From the NCBI GenBank assembly GCA_963698435.1, contig CAVOQV010000013.1, forward strand, positions 38,372 through 102,371: a DNA stretch of 64,000 nucleotides, in the 5' to 3' direction. The stretch's first letter is position 1. Every line of letters begins with the position of its first letter. The notes under the pieces are model-generated. The model was not told where the DNA came from, searched no databases, and saw nothing but the letters and a program-made list of their open reading frames with translations. This DNA comes from Sva-07 sp963698435 (GTDB taxonomy: Bacteria > Actinomycetota > Acidimicrobiia > Acidimicrobiales > Ilumatobacteraceae). This document shows, in pieces, positions 9,312 through 22,371 of this stretch. The position numbers and the translations under genes are program-made.

Positions 9312-12300
9312 TCGTCAGCGTCGCCGGCGGCGATGTTGCCTCGCCGTCGGTGACGGCGTAGGTCACGACGAACGTCCCGGGGAAGGTCGCCAGGATCGAG
9401 AGACGAAGCCTGCTGCGACTGGTGACCACGCCACTCGGATCGGAGAACGTCGAGTCGACGATGCTCGGCAGCGGGCCGTCGGGGTCACTCGCCTGGAGAT
9501 CGACCGACGGACGACGTCCCGACGGTCACGGAGATCGTCTTGGTTCATGGCAATCGGCGGTTGGTTCGCCGGCGGTCCGTTGACGGTCACCGTCGCGGCC
9601 GCCGAGTCGCCACCCTCGGTGTCTCGAACGCGGTAGCGTGAACGTCGCAACTCCTCGACCGTCACCGGGATCGACACGGACACGTCGGTTGTCGGACTGC
9701 AACGTGACGGTGCCGGTCCCACCTCCCGAGAACGTGCAACGTCGACGCCAGCAACTCGCTGATCACGAGGTCGCCGGAGGAGTCGGTGTCGGTGTCGTTG
9801 GCCACCAGATCGACGACTCTCGGTTCGCCGTCGGTCACGTCGATCGTGTCGCCGTTGGCCACCGGAATCCGGTTCTGAACCGTGACCGTGACGGGAACGA
9901 CCGTCGACAGACCGCCGGGATCGATGACGGTCACGGTGAAGCTCGACACGCCCAGCACCGTGCTGAGGGTCGGACCGATCACGAGTCGATTGGCCTCACG
10001 TGTCACCCACGTGGGTGCCCCGGTCATCGAGGTGATCGTCAGGGCTTCCGCATCGGTCGCCAGATCGGTCACCGGCACCACGACCGGCTCGGCCCGGAAC
10101 ACCTTGATCGACTTCGGCGCACCGACCGGTTCCTGGTTGACATCGATGGTCACCCGACCACTCGCTCGCAAGCGACACGAGTTGACGACGGAATAGGTGA
10201 TCGCCACGTTGCCGTTCTCGCCGTCCGGCGGCGTGTACACGCCGTTGACGTAGCCCGGGCGGTCCGACCACGTCGACGATCGTGCCGTTGAACCCGAATG
10301 CGCCGAGATCGACGGCGATCGGCTGTCGATACCCGGTCCTCAAGAAGCCGTCGTTGGCCACCGGCGCCGACTCGGCGCACGGTCGGACGATGATCTGCAG
10401 CGATGCGGTGTCGGTGAACTCGCCGTCGGTGACCTGGTAGGTGATCACTGCGGTACCGGATGCCCCGGGCGTCGCCGTGAAACCGATCGTCTGATTCGCG
10501 TTCAACGACGTCGAGCCGAGCGAAGCGTCGGCGTTCGACACGATCGACAACGACAGCGGGTCGCCGTCGGGATCGCTGTCGTTGAGCAACACCGGCACCG
10601 TCACGGTAGCCGCCGTTGACGACCTCGGCGCCGTCGTCACGTGCGTCCGGCGCACGATTGAGCGGCTTCTGCACGGTCAGCACGATGTTCGACGTGGCAG
10701 TGAGACCCTCGGCGTCACGGATCGTGTAGGTCGCGAGCACCTGACCGACGAAGTCCGCCGGCGCCGCAGATCGTGACGACGGATCCAGCGACCGACACGC
10801 TGGCGTCGCCGGAGACCCGGGTCGCCGACACGACCGACAGCCCACCGGGTGTCTCGTCGGGGTCGGTGTCGTTGGCGAGCACGTTGAACTGCTGAGGTGT
10901 GGCCGGCCCGAAGATCGTGAGGGAGTCGGGGACTGCGATGGGCGCCTGGTTCGCACGCTCGGTGATCGTGACGCGGAGCCGACCGAGCGAGACGGCACCC
11001 TCGGCGTCGGCCACCTGGTAGTTGATCGTTGCGTTGCCGGTCTGGTTGCCGGCGACGAACGTGATGACCCGTCCGCTGCGCGTCGCGGTGCCGAGCACCG
11101 GCGCGGTCGACGACACCAACTGAAGCTCGGCATTCGTGCCGTCGGGATCACGGTCGTTTGCGAGCACGTCGATCGACTCGGTCGCGCCGACCTCCACCGT
11201 CAACGAGTCGAGGTTGGCCTCGGGGGGCCGATTGGTGATCTCCGGTTCCCGGACCGACACGATGATCGACGCCGAGGCGGTGAGTCCCCGGGCGTTCGTG
11301 ACCTCGTAGGTGCATCGGAACGCTCCCGACCGCCCCGATGGCGGGTCGTAGCGGACCTGGCCGTCGGCGGTGACGGTTGCGTTGCCGCCCGAGGGACAAC
11401 CGGGTCGGCCGACGAGCGTGGGGCGACCACCCGACGGGTCGCCGTCGTTGCGCAACACGTCGACCGTCACCGGCACGTCGACGTACGTGAACGTCGAGTC
11501 GTCACGAGCGAACGGAGGCTCGGCCAACGGCTTCGGGGAGCACGGTGATGGTGACCTCGCCGACGACCTCGTGGCCGTTGCCGTCGCTGACGGTGTACGT
11601 GAATCGGGCCGTTGCCTGGCCTTCCTCGTCGACGAGCGGAGCCGGCGTGAACTGGAGCTTCTCGCGACTGAACACGATCGCCTGACCGCTCTCGTCATCG
11701 GGCTGCGTGACCGACACCACGGTGAGCGGGTCACCGTCGGGATCGACATCGTTCGCGGTGACGTCGACGACGGCCGTCGAACCGACGACGACCCGCTCGG
11801 TGTCGGCGGTCACCACCGGTGGACGGTTGGGTTCGATGTCGTCGATCACACCGACGAGGACCGAGCCCCGAACGAGGTGGCCGTGGCCGTCATCGACGAC
11901 GTAGGTGAATGGGACGAGCGCATGCGGCGCCGGCGCGGGCGGTGACCGCGAGTTCTTCTCCCTCGACGACGACGTCCAGCCCGACCGGCAGCGGCTCGAT
12001 CACCGAGATCGTCAACCGGTCGCCGTCGGGGTCGGAGTCGTTGACGAGCACCGGGACCTGGGTGACCACGTCGCGGCGCAGACGGACCGCGTCGGGTCGG
12101 ACCACCGGCGGACGGTTCGGATCGCCGGCGCGGGCGACCTCGACACGCACCTCGACGTCCTCTCCAACGGCTTCGAGCGCGTCGACGGGTCGGTACGTGA
12201 AGATCGCCGTGCCCTCGAATCCCTCGGTCGGGGCGAACCGCAGCGCCGGCAGGCCCGGAGGGACCGATCGTCTCGGTGACCTCGCCCAACGTTGCCTGGC

Positions 12301-13919
12301 CGACACTCTGCGGCGGCGAGAACCCGCCGAGCCGCAACGCGTCGCGCTCGGGATCGACGTCGTTCAGCAGCACGTCCACGATGACCGGGAACTCCCGGAC
12401 CGGTCTCGGCACTGTCGGCGACACCGACCGGTGGCTTGTTGGTGGATCCCGGGGCGAGCAGCTCGATGATGACCGACGCGGACGCCGGCGTGCCGTCGCC
12501 ATCGACGATCGTGTAGTCGAAGCTGTCGACTCCGACGTAGCCCGGCTCGGGGGTGTACACGACGGTCGTCGCCGTACCGATGTCGACCGATCCGTGACCC
12601 GGCACGCCGACCGACGAGACGGCGATCGCCTCGCCATCGGGGTCGTAGTCGTTGACGGTCACCTGGACCGGGACGGAAGCACCCGACCGGGCGGTCACCG
12701 GATCGTCGTACGCGACCGGCGGGTCGTCGATTCCGTTGTCGTCGGGCTCTCGCACGTCAGGTTCGCTGAGCGGCGCTGTCGTCGGCACCGGCGGCTCCTT
12801 GACCAGGTTCACCGGAGTCGACGACGTCGCCGTCCTCGCCGAGCACCAGAATGCCCTGCGCGTTCTTGTCGATCGCCTGGATACCCCAAGGATTCACGCC
12901 CCATACGAAGTCGCCCGTGACATCGTCGACCCAGACGAGGTCGACGGTGGCCGAGACCGCCAGGTCCGCGTCGGCCGACACGGATGCGGTTTCCTCGAGG
13001 ATCTCGCCGATACGCCAGTCGAACCGTACGATCGAACTCGGTCCACGCCGAACGACTGCGGCAGCCTCACCGGCGACTGCGAGGAGGTCGCCACCGTCGA
13101 GGTCGAGCCCGACCACGCTGCTCGTCTCGTCGATGCCGTCGACCGACACACACCACAGGTCGTCGTTCGCTCCGATCCAACCGCAGGCGCTCGGCGGGCC
13201 GGGCACCTGAGCGAGGATCTCGCTGGGGTCGGCATCGGTGTCGAGTTGCTGCCACCCTCCGTCGCCGAAGCGGGCTCGAAGATTCGACACGTCGACGACC
13301 AACGGCACGTTGCCGACCAGCGTGAGCAGCGCACGGTCGTCGAGACCGAGTCGATCGAGTTGCGTGGCCGACGACGTCGTGCGTACGAGATCACCGTCGA
13401 CCAACGACCAGATCGCGCCATCGGGGGCGACCTGCGTGGCCGTCCCACCTTCGACGGTGAACGAGATCGGTTCGCCCTCGGCCGGGAACCACATTGGCTT
13501 CGTCATCGTCGGGATTGACCACGACGAGACCTGCCTGACCGACCCCCGACAGCGCCCGACCGGCACCGAGTGCGGACAACCCGAACGGCGTACCGAGGCG
13601 AAGTTCGACCGAGTCGATCGCTCGTGCCTCGGCGGTCGTGTCGTTGAGCACGAACGCGCCGGGTCGCCCCTCGGCGACCGACAGCTGTTCCCCCTCGGTG
13701 CCGGCATCGAGGCTGGCCAGCGCCCGACCGCCGTAACCGTCGACGAGGACGCACGCGACCGGTCGGCTGATGCACGAACCAGGCGGTCGCCCGGGCGGAG
13801 GCCGCATCGACCGCCGGCAGTCCATCGGCGCGGACGACGACGATGACAGCGAACAGCGTCACGAGCGTCGCTGCGATCGCAGCGACGGACTGGCGCCAGG
13901 TCACGGTCGACAGCGTCAT
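9214..13919 (-). CDS. giant Ig/cadherin-like repeat surface protein, many frame breaks
   Basis: Reads leftward from ATG 13919. It begins with a signal-anchor helix (residues ~10-30) and an extracytoplasmic region of about 340 residues with a propeller-like look. Roughly ten Ig/cadherin-like modules follow (Big_9 / VCBS type), each marked by a variant of NDxDPDGDxL and a YxVxDGxG strand. It ends in a poly-Thr tail at 9220-9300. About 1565 residues in all. No single frame spans it. Frame changes are needed near 13770, 13495, 12808, 12400, 12263, 11925, 11530, 10765, 10608, 10255, 9735, 9640 and 9530. Protein-like sequence continues across each break, so consensus errors are the simplest reading, though decay cannot be excluded. 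It sits between the transglutaminase-like and FtsK-like genes. Confidence 0.75.
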
Positions 13920-14063
13920 GGCATTCTCACTGGTGGAGCGAGTGGCGGAAACTCACATCTGGTCATCGGCACGGAGCGACGCGAACTCAAGAAATTGTTC
14001 AGATGTTCGACGACATCTGCACTCCAGCGGGACGAGACGTCGCCTCACCTCGGTCAGGTTCCG

Positions 14064-14069
14064 TAGTGT
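14064..14069 (+). promoter_or_regulatory. -10-like hexamer before the FtsK-like gene
   Basis: TAGTGT lies 8 nt before the ATG at 14078, consistent with a leaderless transcript. The 158-bp gap 13920-14077 holds the divergent starts of this gene and the Ig-repeat gene; nothing else is recognised in it. Confidence 0.4.
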
Positions 14070-14077
14070 TCTTCTCG

Positions 14078-17000
14078 ATGGACATCGTCGTGCGCACCCC
14101 TCACGGTGACGCCGACGTCTCGATCACCTCGCGCACACAGGCGACCACGCTCGGCGAGGTGGTGTCAGCCGTGACCGGGCAGGCGGTTCCGCGACTGCTG
14201 ATGATCGACGACCGACCCGTCGATGCAGCCGTCGTGACTCGACGATGCCGGACTCCTTCTCGGGTCCGTCGTCGCGACCGAGCCACCCGTTCCTCTTGCG
14301 ACCTCTGAAGCCGGCGTCGAGATCGCGCAGATCGCGGGCCACGGAGCCGGACGAACGACACGACTCGGGCCCGGGCCGCTACCGGATCGGTCCGGGGCGC
14401 CGGTCGGGCGCACACGAGCTCGAGAGCGCTCCGGTGGATCGGACCGTGTTCGAGCTCGTCGTCGAGCCGAGGGAACCATCACCCGAAGTCACCGTCGTTC
14501 CCGACGCCGTCGAGGTCGCGCTCGACGGCACACTGCTGTCCGAGAGCACACCGTGGCGTCACGAGACCCTGACGATCGGGTCGAGGGCGTTCCATCTCGA
14601 CACCCCCGCACGATCGCTGCCCGAGCGGACGCTGGCGGCACCCGACCGGGATGGCACCGTGACGTTCAACCGTCCGCCTCGCCGCCCGTCCGCAGCACCG
14701 CGTTGGCCGGTCGTCGACGCCGTTCGCGACGCCACGTCGGCCGCCCCCACGCTGTGGGAACGGCGACCGGACCACGACGACGCGTTCGTGATGCCGATCG
14801 GAGTGGACGTGGCGGACGCCAGCGTCGTCACCGCCGAGTTGGCCGTCAGTCGGGCGCTGGCGGTCACCGGGTCGGAGCGATTCAGGAGAGGTCTCGTGCG
14901 CACACTGATCGTCGAGGCGACCACGCTCCATGGTCCAGCCGATCTCGATCTCGTCGTTCTCACCGATCCGGATCGTCTCGAGCAGTGGGACTGGGCCAAG
15001 TGGTTACCTCACCTGCGACTCGACGGGTCACCTGCCATCTGGGCGTCTCGACACGACGTCAGCAGGTGGATCGGTCGGCTGAGACCAGGCACGACACCAC
15101 CGAATCCGGCGCGTCGCAGCGTGGTGATCCTCGACGACCCCGGGTTGTGGAATCGCCGGGACGCTCCGGCGCGTCCGCTCGTGTCGAACCCGCCCGATCA
15201 TGTCCGTCTGATCGTGCTCTGCGACGACGTCGACCACGTGCCGGCGATCTGCACGGCGTCGATCACGCAGGAGAGCGGAGACCTGGCGCGACTTCACTCG
15301 TTCACGCTCACCGAAACGGCCGGTGGAAACGGCGGTGACGAGCAGATCATCCGGCCGGCGCTCACCGAGTCCGCCGTGGCCGCACGCATCGCGCGTGCGT
15401 TGGCCTCACTCGAGGACGTCGAGCTCCCGGCGCCGACCGCGGAGTCCGATGATGACGACCCGCCCGAGCTCGCCGAACTGGTGGGCGCCACCGACGTCGA
15501 TCAGATCCTCGCTCGATGGGCCTCGCCGGAGCCGCGGCCGACGTCCCCGATCGGACGGTGGGAAGGCGCGCTGGTCGAGGTGCCGGCCATCGATGGCGTC
15601 ACCGTCGTGGTCGGGTCGTCGATGGGCGACGCGTTCGATGTCGCGGCGACATCACTGCTGGCACAGTGCGTCGAGCTCCCACCGGACCGACTGTGGATTG
15701 CACCGATGCCCCGCGACCGCACCTCGCGTTCGGCACTGCTCTGGGAGCTGCCCCATGCGACCGTCCCCCACGACGTCGACTCGCCGATCGATCCTCGTCG
15801 GGTGTTCGCGCGGCTTCGATCGGTACTGGCTGACGCAGCAGGACCCGATCGCATCGTGCTCGTCGCCGAGGCCGCCACCGGCTCGCCCACAGCCGCCGAC
15901 GAGTCGTGGATCATCGCGCTCGCGGAGGGGATCGCAGCGATCGACGGCGCGCAACTCGTCGTCGTCACCGACGGTGGCGACGAGCTGGGTGTCGTGGCCG
16001 ACACATCGATCCGTGTGGAGCGTCGCGAGAGCCTTCGTGAGGCGAACAGCCGCCGCGTCGGCACCGTGGAGGGTGTGGGAGGACTCCGACGCCGAGTTCG
16101 CGGCGCTGGCGTCGACCGCGTCGTCGACGCCGAGGTTGGAGCTGCGTCCCTACGTCGTCGGACGTCCCCTCACCGCGCTCGAGCGGCGGGTCGAGCGCAA
16201 CCGTCTTCAGGCAGCGAGCGCGCCGGACCCCGCGATCACATCGGTGGTGACCATGCTTCGCGATGCCGCCGAGGTGTACCCGCACGGCGAGGTGACCCCC
16301 TCCCGGATCGAGCGAACGATCGTGCCTCCGCCGTTGCCGACACGGGTCGACCTCGACGAACTGTTCGAGGCAAACCCCGGCGACGCCGTACCGTTGGGGT
16401 TGGTCGACGACCCCGGTGCCGCGGGGGTACGTACCTGCTGGTGGGAACCCGGAAGCGGACCGCTGCTCGTGTTCGGCTCGCGACGTTCCGGGACGGAACA
16501 GGTACTGGCAACGATCCTGTTGGGAGTGATCGACCGGTTCGCGGAGCTCGACGTGCGTCTCGTCGTGATCGAGCCGTCCGCATCGATTCGCCGTGGATTG
16601 AGCGGCATCGAACGTTCCATCCGCATCGTCGCTCCCGACCAGGCGGACGAACTGGCCGGGGCGCTCGACGAGATCGCCGCCGAACTCGACAGACAGGATC
16701 ATGAGCACGACGCACGCGACCGATCGCACCCGGAGCGCTCCCCGCGCCTCGTGGTGGTGATCGGCGATCTCGTCCAGTTGCGGCGCCGCTCGGCCGGTCA
16801 GCCACTGGGCGCCCGTCTCGACGACGTACTCGAGCGAGCGGTGCTGGCCGACTCGGGGATCGACGTCATCGCCTCCGCGGCGGAGCTCGACGGTGCAGGA
16901 CCGTTCGCGACATCCGCCACGAGTCGGCTGGTCGGGGCGTCATCCGATCACCAGCAGCTCTCGGCCCTCGGCGTCGAACGCCCCGGTGAACTCGATGGTG

Positions 17001-17110
17001 TCATCGGTCGATGTCGATCGTTTCCCGGAGGCGAGCTCGTCCAGCTCGCGTTCGCCCGTGCGAGTACCGAAGCGCTGCTCGATCGACGATCGACGGGCGG
17101 CACCGGATGA
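14078..17110 (+). CDS. EssC-like FtsK/SpoIIIE protein with degenerate nucleotide sites, frame-broken
   Basis: About 1010 residues after three corrections: one extra base near 14237, one in a G run near 14374 and one near 16075. The N-terminus (IVVRTPHGDADVSI) resembles the ubiquitin-like/FHA-type start of EssC-related proteins, and GRYRIGPGR looks like an FHA strand. It then has the family landmarks FNRPPR and LWERRPDH before two RecA-like regions. Where Walker A should be, the protein has GSSMGDAFD (~15615) and GSRRSGTEQ (~16477), neither with the GKS/GKT lysine. No membrane segment separates the N-terminal and ATPase regions, unlike typical EssC/EccC. The stop overlaps the next start as ATGA. 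Probably a non-catalytic scaffold of a secretion-like apparatus; function is inferred. Confidence 0.7.
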
Positions 17111-18097
17111 CCGCCATCGGACCGGCGCGAGGCGACGGGGTTGGCATCGAGGTCACCCATGGTCTCATTCGAGGCGTGCGCCTCGCGTCGACGGAGCCGG
17201 GGCGGGTGATCGCAGCCGCCGAGGTGGCGATGGGCGACCGGTTCGACGACCGGGCGATGGTCGGCGCCTTCGTCCGCCTCCGAGCAGAGCTCGGCGGCGC
17301 GCAGGTCCCGACGCGCGTTCGCGATGTTCCCTCCGAGGAGCACGCTGAGCCGCGTCGAGGCAACGGGACGCACGGGCGCCGAGCTCAACACGCTGCGCAC
17401 TTCCCTGGCGGCATCGAGACAGGCGACGTCGACCGTATTGGTCGACGATGGGCCGCGGCGATGGCTCGTCGGTGTTGCGTGGGACGACACCGAGGTGCGG
17501 CGAGTCGAAGAACTCACCGAGCGAGCGGGTTTCATCGACGTCGCCGTCGATCCGAGCCCGATCGCGCTCGCCCGTGTGCTCGGCACCGCCGTCACCCACG
17601 TGCGGCGCGATGCCGCTCCCGATCAGAGTTTCGGTGCGATCACCGTTGACAACGTGGTCGTCGCCGCAACCACAGCGGATTCGATCGGCCGGATGATCCC
17701 CGGTCTTGCGTGTAGCGACGCCGCCGTCTCGGTGGGTTGGTTCGACGACGTCGATGACCCACTCGAACTCACCGCCGAGATCACGCGGCTACTCGAGGAG
17801 GCACCACCGGTCGAATGTGGTCTGCGACTCGCCGACATCAGCTACCCCGAGTTCCCTCCGCACGACCTCCGCGCACCAGCTCGACAATGCGTCGCGCTCG
17901 GTGCCGCCGTCGGCGCGGCGGGCCTCGCGGGACGGCTCCGTCCGGTCGACATGCTCCTTCCGGTGGTCACCGCGTCGGACGAACTCGAACGACCCTGGGC
18001 GATCGAACGGCTCTCGAACCTGCCGGCCGCGCAGCCGACGACCACGATCGGACCAGCCAAACGCTGGGTTGCTCGCCTCCTGCCGCGCCGCCACTGA
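17107..18097 (+). CDS. unrecognised protein coupled to the FtsK-like gene, frame-broken
   Basis: Begins MTAIGPARGDG at ATG 17107, overlapping the FtsK-like stop. The frame changes near 17325 (one extra base), after which it runs to 18097, giving about 330 residues. The opening (GVGIEVTHGLIRGVRL) and the internal GAITVDNVVVAATT segment faintly suggest an actin-like (ASKHA/PilM-type) fold, but I do not see a full phosphate-binding signature. There is no signal peptide and no clear transmembrane helix. Translational coupling suggests it works with the FtsK-like protein. The gap to the convergent hspR gene is 39 bp. Confidence 0.6.
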
Positions 18098-18136
18098 CGC
18101 CGAACGGCGCGAGGCCCGACCGGCTCGGCCCGACGC

Positions 18137-18544
18137 TCAGTCGTCGAAGACGGACGGTCGCTGGCCGAACACGGCAACGGCCTGGCGCAGCGGTACGAGA
18201 TCACCGCTGCTGCGACGATCCTCGGCCGCCGCGATGGCGTGCTTGGCGATCTCGCGGGCATGTTCCACCTCGGCGCGAAGCCGTGCGTTCTCGATCTCGA
18301 GATGCATCACCCGTCGAATGCCCTCGAGATTCATGCCCTCGTCGGTGAGCTCGGAGATCCGCTTCAGGATCGCGATGTCGGCGTCGCTGTACCGACGATT
18401 CCCACCCTCGGTGCGGGCCGGGGTGACCAGACCGCGGCGCTCGTAGATGCGCAAGGTCTGGGGATGCATCCCGGCGAGTTCGGCAGCAACCGAGATCACG
18501 TAGACCGCCCGGGTCGGTGATCGTTCATCCTGGGGTGTGCTCAT
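18137..18544 (-). CDS. hspR: HspR heat-shock repressor (MerR family)
   Basis: 135 residues. The MerR helix-turn-helix is at the N-terminus (VISVAAELAGMHPQTLRIYE), followed by the HspR-type RRGLVTPART and GGNRRYSDADI, then a coiled-coil region (MHLEIENARLRAEVEHAREI). HspR represses the dnaK operon by binding HAIR inverted repeats, using DnaK as co-repressor. It is the last gene of that operon here and its start overlaps the dnaJ stop as ATGA. A good HAIR site lies upstream of dnaK (22372-22392), which completes the feedback loop. Confidence 0.95.
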   Translation of the reverse strand: MSTPQDERSPTRAVYVISVAAELAGMHPQTLRIYERRGLVTPARTEGGNRRYSDADIAILKRISELTDEGMNLEGIRRVMHLEIENARLRAEVEHAREIAKHAIAAAEDRRSSGDLVPLRQAVAVFGQRPSVFDD

Positions 18545-19683
18545 GTCAGTGAACTCCTCGGATTCACCGTAGTCGCCGCAGCGAGCTGCTCGATCGCCTC
18601 ACGCTGCGCGTCGGTCAGGTCGGTGGGGATGTGCACGTTGACGGTGACGATCAGGTCACCGGTGTGTTTCGGTGTTTCGATGCCCTTGCCGCGCACGCGA
18701 TGGCGGCTCCCCGTCTGGGTGCCCGGCTTGAGTCGCAGCGTCACGCGGGAACCGTCGAGGGTGGGAACGTCGATGTCTCCGCCCAGCGCCGCCTCGGCCA
18801 CGGTGATGGGGACCGACACCGTGAGGTTGTCGCCGCTGCGCCCGAACAGCGGGTGGGGCATCACCTTGAGTTCGACGAGCAGATCGCCGGCCGGACCGCC
18901 GTTTCGGCCGGGGGCGCCGCGCCCTTTGAGTCGGATGGTCTGGCCGTCCTTGACTCCGGCGGGGATCCGGGTCTTGACCTCGCGTTGGCGCTGCTCGACC
19001 CCGCTGCCCCGGCACGTCGCGCAGGGGTCCTCGATACGACTGCCCTGGCCGCCGCAGGCGCGACACGGCGACGAGAACGAGAACATGCCCTGGTCGTCGT
19101 CGACCACGCCACGGCCACCGCAGGCCGAACAGACCACCGGCGACGTTCCGGGTCTGGCGCCGGAACCGTTGCAGGTCGAGCACTGGGCGTCGGCAGTCAG
19201 GTACAGCGTGGTGGTGATGCCGTGAACGGCGTCTTTGAAGTCGACCGTGAGTTGCGCGGTGACGTCCGCACCACGACGCGGTCCGACGCCGGATGCAGCA
19301 CCGGAGCGGCCACGGCCTTGGCCGCCGCGCCCGAACATCGAGCCGAACAGGTCGCCGAGGCCTCCGGTGCCACCCATGTCCTCGACATTGAAGGTGAAGC
19401 CCCCGGGGGCACCTCGTCCGCCCATTCCGCCCGCGCCGGCCATCGGCCCCATGGCGCGGACCTCGTCGTACTCCTTGCGCTTGGCGTCGTCGCCGAGCAC
19501 GTCGTACGCGGCGGCGACCTCCTTGAACTTCTCCTCGGCGACGGCGTCGCCGGGGTTCTGGTCGGGATGCAGGTCGCGGGCGAGCTTGCGATAGGCCTTG
19601 GTGATCTCCTTGGCCGTCGCGCCCTTGTCGACGCCGAGCGTTCGGTAGTAGTCCTTCTCGAACCATTCACGTTGTGCAGCCAT
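18541..19683 (-). CDS. dnaJ: DnaJ (type I Hsp40 co-chaperone)
   Basis: 380 residues. The J domain is at 10-75 with the HPD triad in LHPDQNPGD. A Gly/Phe-rich linker follows, then the zinc region with four CxxCxGxG-type repeats (CSTCNGSG, CSACGGRG, CRACGGQG, CATCRGSG) and the C-terminal substrate-binding domain. It stimulates DnaK ATPase and delivers unfolded clients. The start ATG 19683 is preceded by AGGAGG at 8 nt spacing. It lies 50 bp after grpE, and its stop overlaps hspR. Confidence 0.97.
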   Translation of the reverse strand: MAAQREWFEKDYYRTLGVDKGATAKEITKAYRKLARDLHPDQNPGDAVAEEKFKEVAAAYDVLGDDAKRKEYDEVRAMGPMAGAGGMGGRGAPGGFTFNVEDMGGTGGLGDLFGSMFGRGGQGRGRSGAASGVGPRRGADVTAQLTVDFKDAVHGITTTLYLTADAQCSTCNGSGARPGTSPVVCSACGGRGVVDDDQGMFSFSSPCRACGGQGSRIEDPCATCRGSGVEQRQREVKTRIPAGVKDGQTIRLKGRGAPGRNGGPAGDLLVELKVMPHPLFGRSGDNLTVSVPITVAEAALGGDIDVPTLDGSRVTLRLKPGTQTGSRHRVRGKGIETPKHTGDLIVTVNVHIPTDLTDAQREAIEQLAAATTVNPRSSLT

Positions 19684-19733
19684 CTGAGGTCACCTCCTCT
19701 CGGATCGCAGCGGGGGTCCGACCCCCACCGCCA

Positions 19734-20375
19734 TCAGTCCTTCGTCTTGACCATCGCGGCTCGCAGGACCTTGCCCTTCCAGGTGTAGCCGCTGCGCAAC
19801 ACCTCGGACACGACCGGCTCGCCGCCGTCGCCCGGTTCGTGAGCAACCGCTTCGGCGAATTCGGGATCGAACGGTTTGTTCTCGAGGTCCAGCGTCTCGA
19901 GCCCGTGCTTCTTCAACTCGACGAGCATCTGATTGAGCAACGGCCCCACCTCGTCGGGGTGACGGACGAACGCCGCCTCGGCGGCGTCGAGAACTGGCAG
20001 CAGTGCCTCGGCGAGCCGGCCCGAGGCACGATCGGCCTCGGCGAGCGACTGGGCCGCCGAGCGTTTGCGGAAGTTGTCGAAATCGGCCTGGATGCGTTGC
20101 GCCATGCCCTTGTACTCCTCGCGCTCGGCGAGCAGCGCCGGCACGTCGACATCGGTGTAGTCGATCTCGCCAACGATCGCATCGAAGTCGTCGACGCCCG
20201 CCCCACCGGCAGCGGCCGGTCGAGCGAACGAGTCGGTGATGTCGTCGATCTCGCTCGCGCGCTCGGGCTCGTCGTCGCCGACCGGCGCCCCCGGCGGTGC
20301 CTCGGCACCGTCGGGGAGGTCGGTCGCAGCGTTCGGGTCACGGGGTTCGGGCGGGTCGACCATGTCGCCGTCCAT
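19734..20375 (-). CDS. grpE: GrpE nucleotide-exchange factor
   Basis: 213 residues from ATG 20375, seven bases after the dnaK stop. An acidic N-terminal tail precedes the long helical segment (YTDVDVPALLAEREEYKG) and the family strand YTWKGKVLRAAMV at the very C-terminus. The helix pattern RIQADFDNFRKR is diagnostic. It exchanges ADP for ATP on DnaK. The upstream in-frame start at 20417 lies inside dnaK and gives a non-conserved extension, so I chose 20375. Confidence 0.94.
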   Translation of the reverse strand: MDGDMVDPPEPRDPNAATDLPDGAEAPPGAPVGDDEPERASEIDDITDSFARPAAAGGAGVDDFDAIVGEIDYTDVDVPALLAEREEYKGMAQRIQADFDNFRKRSAAQSLAEADRASGRLAEALLPVLDAAEAAFVRHPDEVGPLLNQMLVELKKHGLETLDLENKPFDPEFAEAVAHEPGDGGEPVVSEVLRSGYTWKGKVLRAAMVKTKD

Positions 20376-20382
20376 CTCCGCG

Positions 20383-22236
<1,854 letters not shown>

Positions 22237-22326
22237 GGTGTTGCTCCTCTTCTGAGCTGTTGGGTCCTGGGCTGTTGAGCCTGGGGGTGTGGTTCGGGGG
22301 ATGAGTGTTCTGCGATTCGATGCCCC

Positions 22327-22355
22327 ACGATACGGAGTGATCACTCCTGTCGCAA
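22327..22355 (-). promoter_or_regulatory. dnaK operon promoter with palindrome in the spacer
   Basis: On the minus strand, -35 TTGCGA (22350-22355) and -10 TATCGT (22327-22332) are separated by exactly 17 bp. The spacer and its edge contain the perfect 14-bp palindrome ggagtgatcactcc (22334-22347), a position where a bound repressor would block RNA polymerase. Confidence 0.75.
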
Positions 22356-22371
22356 CACCTGAGTCAGATTT

